Shown one piece after another: positions 1 to 12,529 of a stretch of 64,000 bases of DNA. Each line of letters starts with the position of its first letter. Position 1 is the stretch's first letter. Under the pieces are notes generated by a model. It was not told the origin of the DNA and searched no databases. It saw only the letters and a program-made list of their open reading frames with translations. Origin of the DNA: Anthoceros angustus (lineage: Eukaryota; Streptophyta; Anthocerotopsida; Anthocerotales; Anthocerotaceae); assembly GCA_010909165.1 (NCBI GenBank), contig MU008193.1:353631-417630 (forward strand). Reading direction: 5' to 3'. The translations under genes and the position numbers were made by a program.

Positions 1-3000
1 AAGGGCGCTCCCACTTTTGTGCATGATTGATCCGGACAGTGCTTGAAGAAGAAGATGCGGACCCGGAGGAGATCAGAGCCCAGCATTACACCCTAGGGGT
101 GCTGGGAGGGAACCATTGCTATGCCGCCATGCGAACATCTCGAAATGTATCCGTGGAAGATAAATTTCAATGGCTCGAGGCCATGTATATGCGAGCTTGA
201 CAGGAAGAAATGAGGGTCTTGTGATGATCACAATGTGTATGCGACAAGAGGAAGAAGCTTGGTTTTATTGAACAAGTCTACATACATGATGAGCTTGAGA
301 TTTGGCACCGGACACACCCGATGGAAAACCTCATGCGGTGGAAGTTCAATGTGTACAAGTTCTTTGGGGATCTTTGGAGGAAACTCAAGGACACGATTAT
401 GTGGAAGATGGTGGACGGAAGACTCTGCCGTTGAGGATTGCGAGGTGCGAGGGGTAAATTGTGGGAAACGTGGACACCATTTTCCGATGTGGGAGAAGTG
501 CGAACTCCCAGGCGGGCGGGCAGCCGATCGGGGCGGCAGGCGGGCGGCAAAGCGGAAGCCACAAGACCCAACTTCTAGCAAGGCCGGTCCCGGCCCCCCT
601 CGTCGGCTCCAATGCTCGGAAGGGCATGGAGAGCATTCAAGGAGTCCCGAAGGGCGAGAAGGGTGAGGAGATGTTGATAGCATGACCGGTCATCCAAGGA
701 AAGCTGCTAAAAGATATGGATACGATGTTGGCAGAAGAAGATTAACCTTATCGAGCATGCCTTTCGAAGGCTATGAAGTGTGCCACCTTATTTGAAGTCG
801 TAAGCAGTTTCCTAAACATCACGAGGCCAAGGAATTGGCGAAGTTTCAAGCGACTTTTGCGAAAGTGGTAAGTGAGCGTATTCGTTAGGGGAGTGCGGCC
901 CGGTGCAGTCGCGGTGGCCAGCGCCTCCCTTCTTGTTTGTTTCCGTGGGCGCAAGGAGGCGGCGGGCCGCCCGGCGCGCTCCGGCGCTGGCACGCGCACT
1001 CGGTCGGGCGCCATGCCTCCTCCTTGCGCCATCCAACATGTTCAGCGGTGGAGTCGCGGTTGACCGTGCACCTAATCTTGACGTCTGTTCTAAAAGGGTT
1101 TCTCTTGAAACCCCCTTTTTGCAGCCTACGTTCGTTGCACAGCTGCGTGAAATCCATGAATCGACCTTTTTGTATTTCTCCATGACAGTCACGCAAACAT
1201 TTCAATTTTTGGTGCGATACGATATGGGACATTACGCATCGAAATTACGAGAAAACCATCGAGACATTCACGATCGACTTTTCCTTGGTGGCCATGCTAT
1301 TTGTGCACAAACTTGCGCGCACTCACATTTGCGTCTCCAACATTGACATCGGTCTATGTTTCTAGCTAGTTTGGCGAATGTTGTCTTTCCGTCCTCGGGA
1401 CGACGATGTCATCGTTCTCTTGCGGTAGTTGCGGATCGTAAATAGCAAGAGGAAGATATGGCGTTTCTCCACCTTGGGACTCGCCAAAGCGTCTCGGATG
1501 TTGGTTGTCCCAAGTAGTCGCTTTCTTACGGTCTTAGCACTTCTTTCCCTTACGTGTTCTTAGGGTTATCGGACCTTTTTGCCATCTTCTCCTTCTTCCG
1601 GGCCCCGTGATTGACTCAAGTCTTGAAGGTCGATGGGTGCGCATGTTCCTTGAACCAAGTGTGGCGTTGCGGCCACAGGCCAGATCTCCTCCGCCATCTC
1701 TTTGGCAAAAAAACCGGATGTCCACGTTTGTGTGGTTTGGTGGTCAACTCTTCCTCGTCAGGAAACACTTCATGGCACATGTCTGTTCGATGAATATTGT
1801 GCTCCTCTGTTCTTGGTCAACGACAATACAGTTCCTCCCTTCGATGTCATAATTCCTCCAGCTTCCATCCATCTATAACCCATTCCCTCTTTACGTGAAT
1901 AGGTCATATGCGGGACCATCAACCCTATTGGCTTTTGGTAAGGAGAAACAACATGGCCATCGTTGGACACATTCAAAAGTTTCTTCACGATTGCGCTATG
2001 TCGAATAAGCGAGCATTGCTCCAATCTCGGTGCCGCTATTGGACAATGCACGCACTTCCTCATATCTTCAACGTTGGGTGAACACCATACCCACATCATG
2101 TACTCATGATTCTCGTAAAGTCCCTCGTCCAGACCAAATTGTCTTTCTCCCGGACCATTGTATAAACCCCCTTTTCACACCATTTTCGCGGTGCATTTGG
2201 ACATCCGCATCAGTGCGGTCCATGCATAAATATCACGGAAAGTCTTGCATTCGGTGATTGTCATGAATCCATCCATTATCTTCTCCAAATCCTCACATGT
2301 CATCTCCTTATCCCATGTCTCCGATAAATTGCCCCTTGGTAAATCGGCGACCACGACTTGTATTCTCTTTTCCCCAAGTAGGCAGCCATTTCACGAATAT
2401 CACCAGTTATTACCTGGTAACGGACCTTTTGCTTGCTTTTCGGAACATGGAAAATGTCTAGTTTTGCGTCGTTGTCTTCCTCTGCCAGCTCTCTCTGCAA
2501 ATCTTCCACCCTCTTCCAATTTCTTGCCGCATTGATGTGCTCTTTGAAGCTATCGGGTATCATCTTCTCTTTGTACTCTTCAGCCTGCTTCAGTGTCTGC
2601 ACAGGATGGAGACGTTCATAGGTCGAACTTGAAGACGAGTGCGCAAACTAGTTTGCGCACTTGCTAACTCGTGGCGACGCGCATGTACTTACAATGTGAT
2701 CAAACACGGTTGAAATTTCGCTATATCTTACGGTGTTGAGTGCCTCGGATATTCTCTCTCAACCGCAAATGAATTGCACCTCGGTCGAGCAAATCTTTCG
2801 GATGACATTCAACTTCTTGGCCTTCGTTATCCACGTTTTCATGCGCTCACGGTCAACTCGCCTTGAATCACTTTCTCCGGTGACGGCATAATCCTTTCAC
2901 GCTTCACAGGCATGCCAGAAAACTCTCCAATTGGTCGCATGCATTGGCTTTATCATCAAATTTGGATCCCGCTGCGGCTCATGTCAAGACACGTTTTGAT

Positions 3001-3084
3001 TTCCCCTCTTGCTGCCTTTCTTCCGGTTACCTTGCTGGAAGCTCACCCCTCTCCCAAAGATCGAAAACCTCGTCCACCCGTGTC
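1..3084. other. Unassigned decayed intergenic sequence
   Basis: No gene could be supported here. Short open frames exist on both strands, but none shows a recognisable domain and they are interrupted every few hundred bases. A lysine- and glutamate-rich minus-strand frame (2,300-2,602) looks protein-like, with a patch reading KLDIFHVPKSKQKVRYQVI, but I do not recognise it. The stretch is probably decayed mobile DNA related to the duplicated block that follows. Confidence 0.4.
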
Positions 3085-5362
3085 CACACATGAGGCGGGA
3101 CACTAGCAATACAAGGCGGTTTACGGTCGACAAGTGCATTTCTTCCCGATCGGCGTCGCCGATGGCGCCTAGCATCCGATATAGATTGTACTTCCAATCC
3201 ATTGTAATGCTAATACCCTCCTCACCGCAATTTTCATTTCATCGTGAATATCGGACTTGCTCAATGAAAGACATCCTCTTAGGAAATCTGCCTTGACATT
3301 GTGATGCTGGCGGAGCATCTGCACAGGTTAAGCACATATATATGAGCTTCCATATCTTTGGAAGTGTGAGTTCTCCGGGTCTTACAGTTGGAGCGCATAG
3401 AAACGTGGTTCCCACCAATACTCCCATGGTGTCTGCCTTTTCAACTTGTCTTTGTCAAAGACCTCTACGCTTCTCCTTGGATCGATCATACATAGCGGAG
3501 GAAGTACTCCCTCTTGCAGGTCCCTTTTAATTTCCGGAGAAGATGTTTTCCCCATGATTCATCCACTCTTGGATCGGCGTCACGAGTAATGTAGTCTGCG
3601 CTTCTCGGCTTGGTGATGGCAACCATATCTGTCGGAATGCACCTCTTTTGTCTTGACTCTGATGATGCAGGTCCTTATCTTTGTTGGGCTCGCTCCACTC
3701 TGTCGTTGTCCGTCGGCCACTTTGGTGATAGCTGACCCGTCGGCCAGTGTCTCGTCAATGTCATTACTCTTCCTCTTTTCCCTTTTGGTTTACCTTTCGT
3801 CCTTGCGGTGGCTGGAACATCGCGTCTACCTCCTTGAGGTTGGTTGTACAGGCTCGCTCCTTCACGATTCTTTGACCCTACTGTCCAAACTTTGTAGAAG
3901 CTGCTGGGCATCGTCCAATGCATGGCGATTCTTCGGGACATTTGACGAACGTTTTGAGCCACCCTCGCTATGTATATCCTCTCTGTTGTTGTCGTGTGCT
4001 TCAACTCTATCGGTTGTCGATGCATCTCTTCGTCCTCAACATCTTCATTTGCGGTTTCATGCTCTTCATATTCACTATCTCGTCATCCGAATATCTATAC
4101 TGTGGCAAGTACCTCTCATTTCTGTTCCATTGAATCGTCATGAATTTCCCATATTGAGCGGTGATGGTGCTTTGGTCGTGGTTATGCTTTTTAGCCTCTC
4201 CATCGCTATCTCGGAGAGGATCGCTTTCACAAGCTTGTTCGGCCATCTTCATCATCATCAACCCGAACTATTTCTTTTGGACAACGCCCGGATAGTCCCG
4301 AATATGCATCACAAAGACAACCACGCCTCCATTAACCGGATGCATCAACCGAAACATCCTTTGGCCGACGGTACACAAAGGCGGGCACCGGTCCTCGTCC
4401 CCACTTCAGGGCCGGACGGGGTGCATGCGCGCGCTGAAATGCGCGCAAGTGCGCGCATGCGGCGCGCAAGTGCGCGCAAGTGCGCGCACTTGTGCGCGCA
4501 TGGAGTCGTGCGCGCAAGTGCGCGCAAGTGCGGCGCAAAGTCGTTGTCCTCGCATGCGGCGCGCACGGGCTCCCGTGGCCCGGCGCTCTCACGGACTTGC
4601 GGCGGGCCAGGGGTCATCACGCCTGCGGCGCAGGTCTCGTGCGCGCACTTGTGCGCGCACTTGCGCACTCCTCATGCGCGCAAGTGCGCGCAAGTGCGCG
4701 CAAGTGCGGCGCGCAAGTGCGCGCATGCGCGCGCTGTGCGCGCCTTTTCAGCACCGTGCGGCGCAAGTGCGCGCCGCGGGTTCTCATGGTACCCGGTGCG
4801 CGCACTTGTGCGCGCCGATCATCTCCGGCACATGGCTCATGGTGCAATCACGAAAAAGTGGGTGGTCGATTCTCTTCGTACATACCTTGTCACTTGTCAT
4901 GGCGGCGTCAAGTCCGCCGGTCTTGGGTATTGCATCGCCTTGGAATCGGTTGTCGCACTCAATACCGGTGGCGATTAGAATTCCTCAAAAGAACTTCTCC
5001 CTCATTGTGCATATCAAGAGTTTGATTACGCATTGCGGCGGACTTCATACTTCCAAGCCCATAGAATGTACCCAACCACAATCTTACATGTCCTCAACGC
5101 ATCCATATACCCGTTCACCCAGGCGGGATGGGATCAAAATTCTCTGTAGAGTCGGTTCCTTCTTCATGTATGCACCATTCCTTGTCCTAGCCCTTACGAT
5201 AGATCTGCAAATCTCGATCAACACATTTTCTCAGCGAGAAAATTCTCCTGTAGAGTCGGTTCCTTCTTCATGTATGCACCATTCCTTGTCCGGTACATTA
5301 CGATAGATCTGCAAATCTCGATCAACACATTTTCTCACGAGAAAGGATTCTCCAATGTGGTC
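3085..5362. repeat. 2.3-kb tandem duplication, copy I
   Basis: This block repeats head to tail in the next 2.3 kb. Shared landmarks lie about 2.27-2.29 kb apart, for example the stretch around 3,246-3,300 and its match at 5,518-5,575, or 5,140-5,230 and 7,430-7,520. The copies differ by many small indels, so the duplication is not recent. The right end holds an internal duplication of about 104 bp (5,140-5,235 and 5,245-5,340). No coding sequence is supported; the long open frames come from the GC-rich array inside it. Confidence 0.85.
4421..4820. repeat. GC-rich palindromic decamer array, copy I
   Basis: About 400 bp are built almost wholly from the decamers GCGCAAGTGC and GCGCACTTGT and their reverse complements, mixed with GCGCATGCGC. 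The units are near-palindromic, with strong alternating purine-pyrimidine character. Stop codons are absent in several frames, which creates long artefactual open frames rich in Ala, Arg, Cys and His. The array sits inside duplication copy I. Confidence 0.85.
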
Positions 5363-7658
5363 CACACACATGAGGGACACTAGCAATGCCGCAGCGGTTT
5401 CGGTCGACAAGTCGCGCATTTCTTCCGATCGGCGTCGCCGATGGCGCCTAGCATCCGATATAGATTGTACTTCCAATCCATTGTAATGCTAATACCCTCT
5501 CGATTTTCATTTCATCGTGAATATACGGACTTGCTCAATGAAAGACATCCTCTTAGGAAATCTGCCTTGACATTGTGATGTGGCGGACACGCATCTCTGC
5601 ACAGGTTAAGCTGCATATATATGAGCTTCCATATCTTTGGAAGTGTGAGTTCTCCGGGTCTTCTGCGTGCGTTGGAGCGCATAGAAGGCTGGTTCCCACC
5701 CAATACTCCCATGGTGTCTGCTGCCTTTTCAACTTGTCTTTGTCAAAGACCTCACGCGCACTCCTTGGATCGATCATACATAGCGGAAGTACTCCCTCTT
5801 GCACGGGTCCCTTTTAATTTCCGGAGAAGATGTTTTCCCCATGATTCATCCACTCTTGGATCGGCGTCACGAGTAATGTAGTCTGCGCTTCGGCTTGGTG
5901 ATGGCAACCATATCTGTATCACGGAATGCACCTCTTTTGTCTTGACTCGAATTTGATGTAACGGGTCCTTATCTTTGTTGGGCTCGCTCCACTCTGTCGT
6001 TGTCCGTGACTTTGGTGATATGGCCGTCGCTGGTGTCTCGTCAATGTCATTACTCTTCCTCTTTTCCCTTTTGGTTTACCTTTCGTCCTTGCGGTGTGGA
6101 ACATCCGTCTACCTCCTTGAGGTTGGTTGTACAGGCTCGCTCCTTCACGATTCTTTGACCCTCTTGTCCAAACTTTGTAGAAGGCTGGGCATCGTCCAAT
6201 GCATGGCGATTCTTGGGACATTTGAAGCGTTTTGAGCCACCCTCGCTATGTATATCCTCTCTGTTGTTGTTGCTTCAACTCGCGGTTGTCGATGCATCTC
6301 GTCCTCAACATCTTCATTTGCGGTTTCATGCTCTTCATATTCTCTCACGTCATCCGAATATCTATACTGGTGCAAGTACCTCTCATTTCTGTTCCATTGA
6401 ATCGTCATCGAATTTCCCATATTGAGCGCGGATGGCGGTGCTTTGGTCGTGGTTGCGACCTTTTCCTAGCCTCTCCATCGCTATCTCGGAGGATCGCTTT
6501 CCTAGCTTGTTCGGCCATCTTCATCATCATCAACCCGAACTATTTCTTTTTGGACAAGCCGATAGTCCCGAATATACGCATCACAAAGACAACCACGCCT
6601 CCATTAACCGGATGCATCAACCGAAACATCCTTCGGCTTGGTACACAAAGGCGGGCACCGGTCCTCGTCCCCGCACTTGTGCGCGCAAGTGCGCGCAAGT
6701 GCGCGCAAGTGCGCGCACTTGTGCGCGCAGTGCGCGCCGCAGATCGCGCGCGCATGCGGCGCGCAAGTGCGCGCATGCGCGCACTTGTGCGCGCATGCGG
6801 CGCGCAAGTGCGCGGCCTCGCATGCGCGCGCATGCGCGCGCACTTGTGCGCGCCGATCCGTCCACGGACTTGCGGCGGGCGGGTCCGCGCCGCACTTGTG
6901 CGCGCAAGTGCGCGCAAGTGCGCGCATGCGCGCACTTGTGCGCGCACGCTCCTCATGCGCGCAAGTGCGCGCAAGTGCGCGCACTTGTGCGCGCAAGTGC
7001 GCGCATGCGGCGCGCAAGTGCGCGCAAGTGCGCGCAAGTGCGCGCAAGTGCGGCGCAAAGCACGCGGGTTCTCATGGTACCCGGTCGCGGCGCGCGATGC
7101 ATCTCCGGCACAGGCTGCGGTGATGGTGCAATCACGAAAAAGTGGGTGGTCGATTCTCTTCGTCTACATACCTTGTCACTTGTCATGGCGGCGTCAAGTC
7201 CACTTGAGTCTTGGGTATTGCATCGCCTTGGAATCGGTTGTCGCACTCAATACCGGTGATGGCTTAGAATTCCTCAAAAGAACTTCTCCCTCATTGTGCA
7301 TATCAAGAGTTTGATTACGCATTGCGGCGGACTTCATACTTCCAAGCCCATAGAATGTACCCAACCACAATCTTACGTGTCCTCAAGCGCATCCATATAC
7401 CCGTTCACCCAGGCGGGATGGGATCAAAATTCTCTGTAGAGTCGGTTCCTTCTTCATGTATGCACCATTCCTTGTCCTAGCCCTTACGATAGATCTGCAA
7501 ATCTCGATCAACACATTTTCTCAGCGAGAAAATTCTCCTGTAGAGTCGGTTCCTTCTTCATGTATGCACCATTCCTTGTCCGGTACATTACGATAGATCT
7601 GCAAATCTCGATCAACACATTTTCTCACGAGAAAGGATTCTCCAATGTGGTCCACACA
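5363..7658. repeat. 2.3-kb tandem duplication, copy II
   Basis: Second copy of the tandem unit. Both copies end at the same short sequence, GGTCCACACA, near 5,355 and 7,650, which fits unequal crossing-over or slippage at that point. The internal 104-bp repeat is kept (7,430-7,525 and 7,535-7,630). Copy II lacks several small insertions seen in copy I, and its GC array has a different arrangement of the same decamers. Confidence 0.85.
6668..7066. repeat. GC-rich palindromic decamer array, copy II
   Basis: Equivalent array in duplication copy II, with the same decamers in a different order and a larger number of direct GTGCGCGCAA units (for example 6,680-6,720 and 7,010-7,050). It sits in otherwise ordinary sequence of much lower GC content, so the composition jump is local. 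Confidence 0.85.
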
Positions 7659-8578
7659 ATCCGATATCATCGAAAAATTTTGATGCCACTCATCCGGCGG
7701 GCTGATGCTCCCTTGCTTGGCTTGGGCCTCATTGTGATGTCCCTTGTGAAGGCCCACTCTTCCTATCGGATGCTCCTTGTGGGAGGAGAGTCGACTTTAC
7801 GGTGATGGTGGATGTTGGTGGTTCATGACCACCACCGAACCTCCTCTGCTGCACTCTTCCGTTTCGAAGCTCCTTCGACATTGGCTTGTCCTTTTGCGTT
7901 TTGGAGGTTTGGGGTGAGGTTGAGGCTCTACAAAGTTGGCTTTGTTTTACGCGCATGGGATGGACATGCTGTCACGCGGATGCACCGTCAAGCATTAGAG
8001 GAAAAGCAGGCACCCCAAACCATGCGGAAAGAATGGAATGTTGAAGTTGTCTTCATTTCATGAAACAAGCCAAATTATAGATCCAGGAAACACCTATTTC
8101 GGGCTCCCTTTGAAGGCTCTTCTTCACAAGCCTCTTCTTCACGGGCTCCCTTTCACGCCTCACACTCGGCACAACCAAGCAAGGCATGCCACAAGCAAAC
8201 ACTGCGGGTGCCTTCCACACCCAAGCACCAAGGCCCATGACCCAAACATGGTGCCTTTCACACCCAAGCACCAAGGGTGCATAACATAAGCAACCAGCAG
8301 CTTGCGCGCACCAGCCACACTGCGAAGCGGACCGGGCCTTTTGTCACCCACGATTTTGGGCGAACACACACACAGTGGCGAAGACTTCACCTGCGGTTTT
8401 AAGTTCGACTGGTTGCCTTGCGACGCCTCAAGCGCCATGAGGTTGCCAACCCGACAGAGGTCTCGGCCTATGTCACTTGGCGCCCTCAACCGCCGATTCA
8501 AAGTCTGTGCTGTTCAAAGCGGAGCCCTTGTGCGGATCGCCTCCAATCAAGGATGCATGTCGCCCACTAGCGCAGTTC
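7659..8578. other. Unassigned sequence
   Basis: No supported gene. An imperfect direct repeat of about 50 bp, built around the words CACACCCAAGCACCAAGG, lies near 8,160-8,280. Confidence 0.4.
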
Positions 8579-9012
8579 CTTGTCGGAGAGACCCTCAAGT
8601 CGCGGATGCACATGGGAGATGCACGCTGCAAGAGCACAGTCGCCCACGAAGCAGCGCTCTTCCTATCTCACATGCGCATCCACGATTCTCGGCAAAACCG
8701 GATGCCTTGTGTGCAGCACGCAATCGCTCAAGCAAGGCGGACCAGCAGCGCGCGGTCTTCCCTATCGCGCTCAACCACCGATTCACACACAACTCATGCC
8801 CAACACGTTCCTTGTTCAGACCCTCAAGTCGCAGATGCACATGGGAGATGCACGCTGCAAGAGCACGAAGTCGCCCACGCAGCAGCGCCGATCTCACATG
8901 CGCATCCACCACGATTTGCAAAACGCGGATGCCTTGTTATGCAGCGCAATCGCTCAAGCAAGGCGGGCACAGCGCTCACGCGGATGCAAGTCGCACACCA
9001 TCAGCAGCGCTC
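8579..9012. repeat. Tandem repeat, two units of about 0.23 kb
   Basis: Unit 1 (8,579-8,811) and unit 2 (8,812-9,012) share the words CGGATGCACATGGGAGATGC near 8,604 (CAGATGC variant near 8,832) and CAATCGCTCAAGCAAGGCGG near 8,723 and 8,948. Unit 2 is slightly shorter. The open plus-strand frame through it (8,302-9,105) is low-complexity and unlike any family I know, so no gene is called. Confidence 0.75.
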
Positions 9013-10514
9013 TTGCCCATGTTACTTAGGCGGAAGGAATCTCAAACTTGCCTAAGTGGGTTAACTAACTGCGGGTTGAAGGTTAGGTTAGGGTTTCCGT
9101 TATAGCCCTTATTTCAAGCGAGCGTTTGATAATTAACATTGGCGGCTACTATAGCAGGTTAAACACGCCACCATAATCATGTATGCATATTTTAACGTTC
9201 AAACACGGATGGACAAACTCCATAATCAGCACTTCTTCGTCTCATAGTTGCGGACCATGCTCGAAGTTTGAAGGAGCGGTGAAATCTGACGCTTCTCCAT
9301 CCTACTCGTGCGGTCGGAGTCGGGCGGGCGAATGGAAGGCCATAAGCGGCAGTGGCACGGTCTCGAAAATGTTTCACGAATTGATGTTTTTGGTACGCAT
9401 CGCCTTGCGTCGTCGCGGAAGATTGAGAAGGTGACAATCATGGACACCACTCCGAGCATGGAAGGCATCGGAAGGTCTCATCATCGATACAACTCCGGTT
9501 GAAGAAGGGAGAGGAGGTAGGCCAAGCATTACGGATACCACGCCAAATCGGACATTAGGAGCGTGAAGATGGAATGCGCGGAAATTGTTTCTTCATCGCT
9601 CCATGGAGGAGGTCGGGAATGATGGGTGAATTTTGCGGGAAGGAGGATGCGGGCACGAACACGGGTGGCATCCGAGGAGCCTTTCACGAATCCTCGAGTC
9701 CACATTGTCCGGTGAAGCGTAGACATTATCAAGCGGAGATTGAAGAGGACCATGAAGGCGTTGAAGAAATACACAACGCATGGTCTTCGCATTCTTTGTG
9801 GCGAGTTGTTTCTTGCAATTGGGAAAGAAGAATATAGAGAGCCTCGGATATCGCTTCTTGGGATTGCCTCGAGCGGGAAATATATTTGCAAGGATTGCTC
9901 GAGGTAGAACAAGCAACCTATCTTGGCAATGTTCTCAATTTTCTCACAGGAGACAGTTGCAATGTTGTGTCTGAAGTTTCGGAAAAGTGTTACGCATTGG
10001 ATGGCGGAGGTATGAACATTTGAAGCAGTACTAACGAACACACCATGGTCATCGAATTGAAGTTCCAAGGGCATGGCGAAGATCATGTTCGGAATGCATT
10101 GCTTGGATGGAAAAGTTTTTCAAGCTAACGGTGACGCATGCCCAATGTTTGATTTTAACTTGCGATTCATATACCAAAGGAGATATTCCGGGACTACAAG
10201 CGGGAGGTTTCAAGAATTTGGGTTGACCAACGTCTCTCATTCTCATACATGCCTTATGGAAGAAACATTTTCCAAAAGTGAAGATACCAAAGTGTAGTCG
10301 TTTTCAAAATCGTCCAATGCGAAGCGTTGAAGGCGACCATCGAGATGACCGACCGGCAAACAAACAAGGTATTTCATATCCGAGTTTCTTTTGACTTCCA
10401 TGGAATCATGAGCACTCAAGCCTCTTGTCTCGTGCTTGTTCGCCCACACGTGCACTTGTCTTGCGCCGCGAGCAAAGTGAGTCGCTGGCGCGCATTCACA
10501 GGAGGTAGGGCGGC

Positions 10515-10642
10515 GGAAGGAAAGTGCGCGCATTTGTGCGCGCGCATTTGCGTGCGCGCGCGCGCGCACGCGGCGCACGAGTGGAGCTCCTCTTACGCCC
10601 GCGGTGGCGTGCGGCGCGCATTTGTGCGCGCGCGCGCACGCC
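10515..10642. repeat. Short GC-rich GCGCGC/TTTGTGCGCG array
   Basis: A shorter relative of the arrays at 4.4 and 6.7 kb, made of GCGCATTTGTGCGCGC words and a pure CG/CA alternating run around 10,550-10,570. Isolated decamers of the same kind recur near 12,680 and 13,120. The motif is therefore dispersed through the left 14 kb rather than confined to the tandem duplication. Confidence 0.7.
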
Positions 10643-10826
10643 GGGTGATGCGGTCCATCTTGGTCTTGGCCCGGTCGCGGTCGTCCATCGCGTCGCAGAC
10701 CAAGGACAACGTTCGACCATGTGATCCATTTTTGCGTGTGAGGTCCATGAGCGGCATCTTCGTCAACATCGGTCGGCGATCAAGCGGGCGACTAAAACTT
10801 GCAAAACATCGTTTGAAGTGTAAAGG

Positions 10827-11275
10827 CCAGAGCAAATACATTGGTATGGCGATAGGCGGGATGGACCAAAGCAAGGCGGAGCTCCACATTTTCTGCCCCT
10901 CAAAGGATTTTGCGGATGGTCTCATCCGGGTCCATGTTGTGGGTTGTTTGGTATACAACAACATTATGAAGACCGGTGTATGTGAACTTCCGAATATTGG
11001 AGCAGCGCCAACAACTATTCATATCATCCGGGATGTTATTCTCACATATGAGATGGTTACGCGAAGGCGTTTTACTTGCTGGACAACACGGCGGAGAAAA
11101 CAAGAATATGTTGTTGTTTGCATACTTGAGTATGCTTGTCGAAGCGGGTCTTGATAAGGTGAAGGTGGGCTTCCTTCTTGTCGGGCACACACATGATGCG
11201 ATTGACCAAATGTTCTCGTGCTTTTCTAAAAGTCTCGAGCACAAAAAGCAATGTCACTCGAAACCCTTATGAGTT
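10827..11275 (+). pseudogene. Relic of a DUF7869-type element protein
   Basis: Two adjacent plus-strand frames together carry the signature of the DUF7869 family, proteins common in repeats of animals, algae and plants. Frame 1 (about 10,827-11,055) reads YIGMAIGGMDQSKAELHIFC, matching the family's conserved GMDQ-K segment. Frame 2 (about 11,075-11,245) reads GGENKNMLLFAYLSMLVEAG, then VGFLLVGHTHDAIDQMFSCF, matching the ENKN and GHTH-DxIDQxFS motifs. The switch near 11,085 is consistent with a one-base deletion just after the conserved Leu-Asp-Asn. More of the element probably lies in 9,500-10,820 and 11,275-11,850, but I could not recognise it. The family assignment is from memory of the motifs; element boundaries are unknown. 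Confidence 0.7.
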
Positions 11276-12529
11276 TGATTCATCAGCTTATACACCCAAT
11301 CCGAAGTGAAAATGGTTTAGGTGGCGATTTGAGCTTTATCGGCCCAATGGGATGGGTAAAGAGGACACGAGATGCGTGATGAGAATTTGCACAATCATAG
11401 TTATCGACATCAATTCAAAATTTCAAGGGAAGAAAAGTGGCAGCCCATGATTCTTCGTGGCAAGGCACTTTCTACTTGTTCACATTGGGAACCGTTGGAG
11501 GTTTGGAGTTCCTTGAGAATACAGAAAGCAGAGATATAAGGGGCGCCTTTATGTCCACTTCTTGCATGGAAACCCGCGGACGCATAAATCATTGGCAGCC
11601 ATTAGGAAAGCCCTCGAAGAACCGATGCAAAAATATCTATCTCGGAAGACAAAGTATGGTGGAACTCGTTACGGGCATCACGCGATCGATATTTGCGACA
11701 AAATCGGAGGAGGAGTCCATCGAGATCTTCAAAAGCATGGGAGTGGTACAGGGGCGGTGGCGGAACTTAAATCCATTGGCGTTCGGATGTCTTTGTCATT
11801 CGGCTCCGATTCGCGAACCACAGCCGTCACATGTATGTAAATTTTAGGCCAAGCGCGACCATCGAGTTGGCGAGATTCGATGGGGATGTGTCCGAGATCG
11901 ACGAGGCCATATGATTGCGATCCCATGTAGACGACGGTCGAGCAGGCCTTTGGATTGCAGTGGAAGACTTGGATTTCTTATGTGTGAACCTTACCTAGTT
12001 GTCCGGTGGTGGGTGACGGAGAATAGCAATGCGTTTGAGGAAGGTACCTACCGGAGGAGATATTGGCTCCACAGTGATAGAGGGTTTGCGACAACGGAGG
12101 CGACCAAGCACTGGATCATTGTTGATATCGGAGACATTTATTTTGGCATCTGGGTTCTCGTTTGCAAGGGATAGCACTCTACAAGTCCGTACAGGAGCTT
12201 ATCAAGACAAAGCTATTCGAACTTCAACATCTACCAGTGGAAGAAGGTATGAGGTTGAAGATATGAGATGACCACCAAGTTCGAGAGATGCATTGGAGGA
12301 AAATGATGATTGGACGAAAATCCGAAATAAGGGTGGTGTAGTTAAGCCGTGGTGATGAGACATCCGACTTCGATTCGGCACCAATCGCAACAAGAACCAG
12401 CGGCGGAGGCAGCAGGAAGGGACGGCTATTGGTGCTTTTGAAGGCATGTTTGATGATGATCGGCACAAGGTCACCGTCGAAGGAGGCGGAAACACCGTAG
12501 AGGATAGAAAGGTGATAGGGTATTCTTCA
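11276..12529. other. Unassigned sequence downstream of the DUF7869 relic
   Basis: Possibly the 3' part of the same element, but with no recognisable domain. Open frames are short and interrupted. Confidence 0.35.

Noticed and set aside
3653-4978. Long plus-strand open frame of 441 codons
   Set aside because: Much of it is translated GC-rich decamer array (Cys-Ala-His-Leu-Arg type repeats), where stops are absent in several frames on both strands. No domain is present, and the tandem copy disrupts the frame.
6232-7314. Long open frames on both strands in duplication copy II
   Set aside because: Same artefact of the palindromic array; frames differ between copies and none is conserved.
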